Shown: piece after piece, positions 63,294-64,000 of the stretch
Position numbering within the stretch: the stretch's first letter is position 1
How the letters are laid out: each line of letters begins with the position of its first letter
Source of the DNA: Burkholderia sp. 9120
GTDB lineage: Bacteria > Pseudomonadota > Gammaproteobacteria > Burkholderiales > Burkholderiaceae
Assembly (NCBI RefSeq): GCF_000745015.1
Contig: NZ_JQNA01000002.1
Span: 5,952,001-6,016,000 of the forward strand
DNA: 64,000 nt
Direction: 5' to 3'
Made by a program: the position numbers and the translations under genes
Notes under the pieces: generated by a model
The model's database searches: none
Told to the model about the DNA's origin: nothing
Seen by the model: only the letters and a program-made list of their open reading frames with translations

Positions 63294-63611
63294 GAGAGCA
63301 ATACCTTCGGTGGCAGCCCCCCGGCTGAAGACTTGTCGCCGACTTTCAGATAACTACGTTTCATCGCCATTTCCATAATTCAGTCATCCGAATAAATATC
63401 GCATTCTCGAAGGTATGAGCAATTGAGAATTTGTCAATAGTTGATGTCGAATCGACTTATGCGGATAACACCCATCGGCATCTGAGAAAAATCCGAAAGC
63501 CTCTCGGAATTGCCCCAACAACAAAGGGCGCACCACCCGGTGCGCCCTTCGCCTTCCTGCCATCGCGGTACTACCCATCACCGCCCACCAAACCCCTTAC
63601 ACGAGCAACGC
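63294..63611. other. Intergenic stretch, 318 bases
   Basis: No gene. AT-rich bases 63340-63480 form the promoter region of the PAAR gene; the right half holds the terminator of the MFS gene. Confidence 0.5.
63518..63550 (-). terminator. Terminator of the MFS gene
   Basis: GGGCGCACC (63526-63534) and GGTGCGCCC (63539-63547) form a perfect 9-bp stem with an ACCC loop. On the minus strand a TTTGTTGTT tract follows. It ends transcription about 65 bases after the MFS stop. Confidence 0.8.
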
Positions 63612-64000
63612 TCAAGCCTCCAACTGCTCCAGCACCTTGCCCTTGGTCTCGATCCCAAGAAAATGCACCGCGATCGCCGCAACAAACGGCACAGCCGCGA
63701 GAATATAAAACGCGACCTGCAAGTTACCGCCGATCATCGTCTTCGACACGATAGCCGGTGCGAAAATCGCCGCCACCTTCAACCACGCGCCGCCAACGCC
63801 GCAGCCCATCGCACGGATACTGGTCGGGTACAACTCCGGCGTGTACACATACGCCGTGATAAACCCGCAAGCCAGGAACCCGAGCGAGAACGCGCAGCAC
63901 GTCGCCACCACATACACCGACGAATCGTGGAACACGCCGGCCAGCAGCAATGAAATCGCGCATGCCACAAACGACAGATTGATAATCGGCTTGCGTCCCA
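63612..64000 (-). CDS. MFS transporter, C-terminal part (cut by the window end)
   Basis: The last 129 codons of a major facilitator transporter, reaching the window edge in frame. It has the GRKPIINLSF motif between helices, the YTPELYPTSIRAMGCGVG helix-loop that is typical for the family, and a C-terminal HFLGIETKGKVLEQLE. Together with related loops this suggests the aromatic-acid/sugar-like 12-helix branch. The N-terminal part is outside the window; substrate unknown. Confidence 0.85.
   Translation of the reverse strand, partial: GRKPIINLSFVACAISLLLAGVFHDSSVYVVATCCAFSLGFLACGFITAYVYTPELYPTSIRAMGCGVGGAWLKVAAIFAPAIVSKTMIGGNLQVAFYILAAVPFVAAIAVHFLGIETKGKVLEQLEA

Noticed and set aside
1..64000. 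CRISPR arrays, integrases, intact insertion sequences, prophage genes, rRNA and tRNA genes
   Set aside because: None were seen when reading both strands; no regularly spaced repeats or transposase motifs could be supported.

Overview
The window is high-GC proteobacterial DNA that looks like a Burkholderiaceae chromosome or second replicon, most likely Paraburkholderia. The reasons are the strong G/C bias at third codon positions, many divergent LysR pairs, beta-proteobacterial protein styles (PlsC with an HX4E motif, DUF1488, DUF3562, orphan PAAR, PKHD/PepSY iron cassette), and the recurring GCGA-loop terminators. There is no rRNA, tRNA, CRISPR array, integrase or intact insertion sequence. 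Most of the window is ordinary core and accessory metabolism with short intergenic gaps.

Layout. 1-5.8 kb: the 3' end of an unrecognised gene, a nitrilase with a divergent LysR regulator, small unknown proteins, a PlsC acyltransferase, and two exported proteins (one with a fasciclin domain). 5.9-12.2 kb: a three-PAS GGDEF-EAL protein, a low-complexity Ala/Lys-rich protein with a possible DNA-binding tail, and then two gene-poor stretches holding what look like decayed coding remnants and one strong terminator. 12.2-18.5 kb: a GNAT enzyme, a DOPA-dioxygenase-like protein, a high-potential iron-sulfur protein and a 1642-residue double hybrid sensor kinase. 18.8-22.6 kb: an iron-uptake operon (TonB receptor, PiuC-like hydroxylase, PepSY membrane protein) under a clear Fur box. 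23-32 kb: an aldo/keto reductase, a PEBP-family protein, and a minus-strand carbohydrate operon (debranching enzyme, GH63-type glucosidase, G6P dehydrogenase, polyphosphate-glucokinase-type kinase).

32-44 kb: a lipoprotein, a Tat-exported phosphocholine phospholipase C, an Rhs-type toxin gene broken by a one-base frameshift with its likely immunity gene, a cupin, an orphan amino-acid binding protein with an M14 deacylase and a divergent LysR, an enterobacterial-style divergent lysA/lysR pair, and a short-chain dehydrogenase. 44-53 kb: a rubredoxin with a novel N-terminal extension preceded by a tiny membrane protein, an alpha/beta hydrolase, a Rieske oxygenase, a family 2 glycosyltransferase, cytochrome b561, and a membrane-lipid group (Cfa-like methyltransferase, DUF1295, Blc lipocalin). 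53-64 kb: LysR plus a His-tailed EamA transporter, DUF3562, a FAD-dependent oxidoreductase, a MocR regulator diverging from a GNAT gene, an HscC-like Hsp70 with a membrane J-domain partner, a small membrane protein and an orphan PAAR protein, and the 3' end of an MFS transporter.

The most unusual items are the frameshifted Rhs toxin/immunity locus, the HscC plus membrane J-protein pair whose HPD motif is altered, the orphan PAAR/small-membrane-protein pair, the enterobacterial-type lysR-lysA module, and the decayed coding remnants at 10.8-12.1 kb. I did not find a clearly new multi-gene system; the Rhs locus with its unclassified toxin tail and immunity protein is the best candidate for undescribed biology. 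Functions were assigned from motifs read by eye; no database search was possible.
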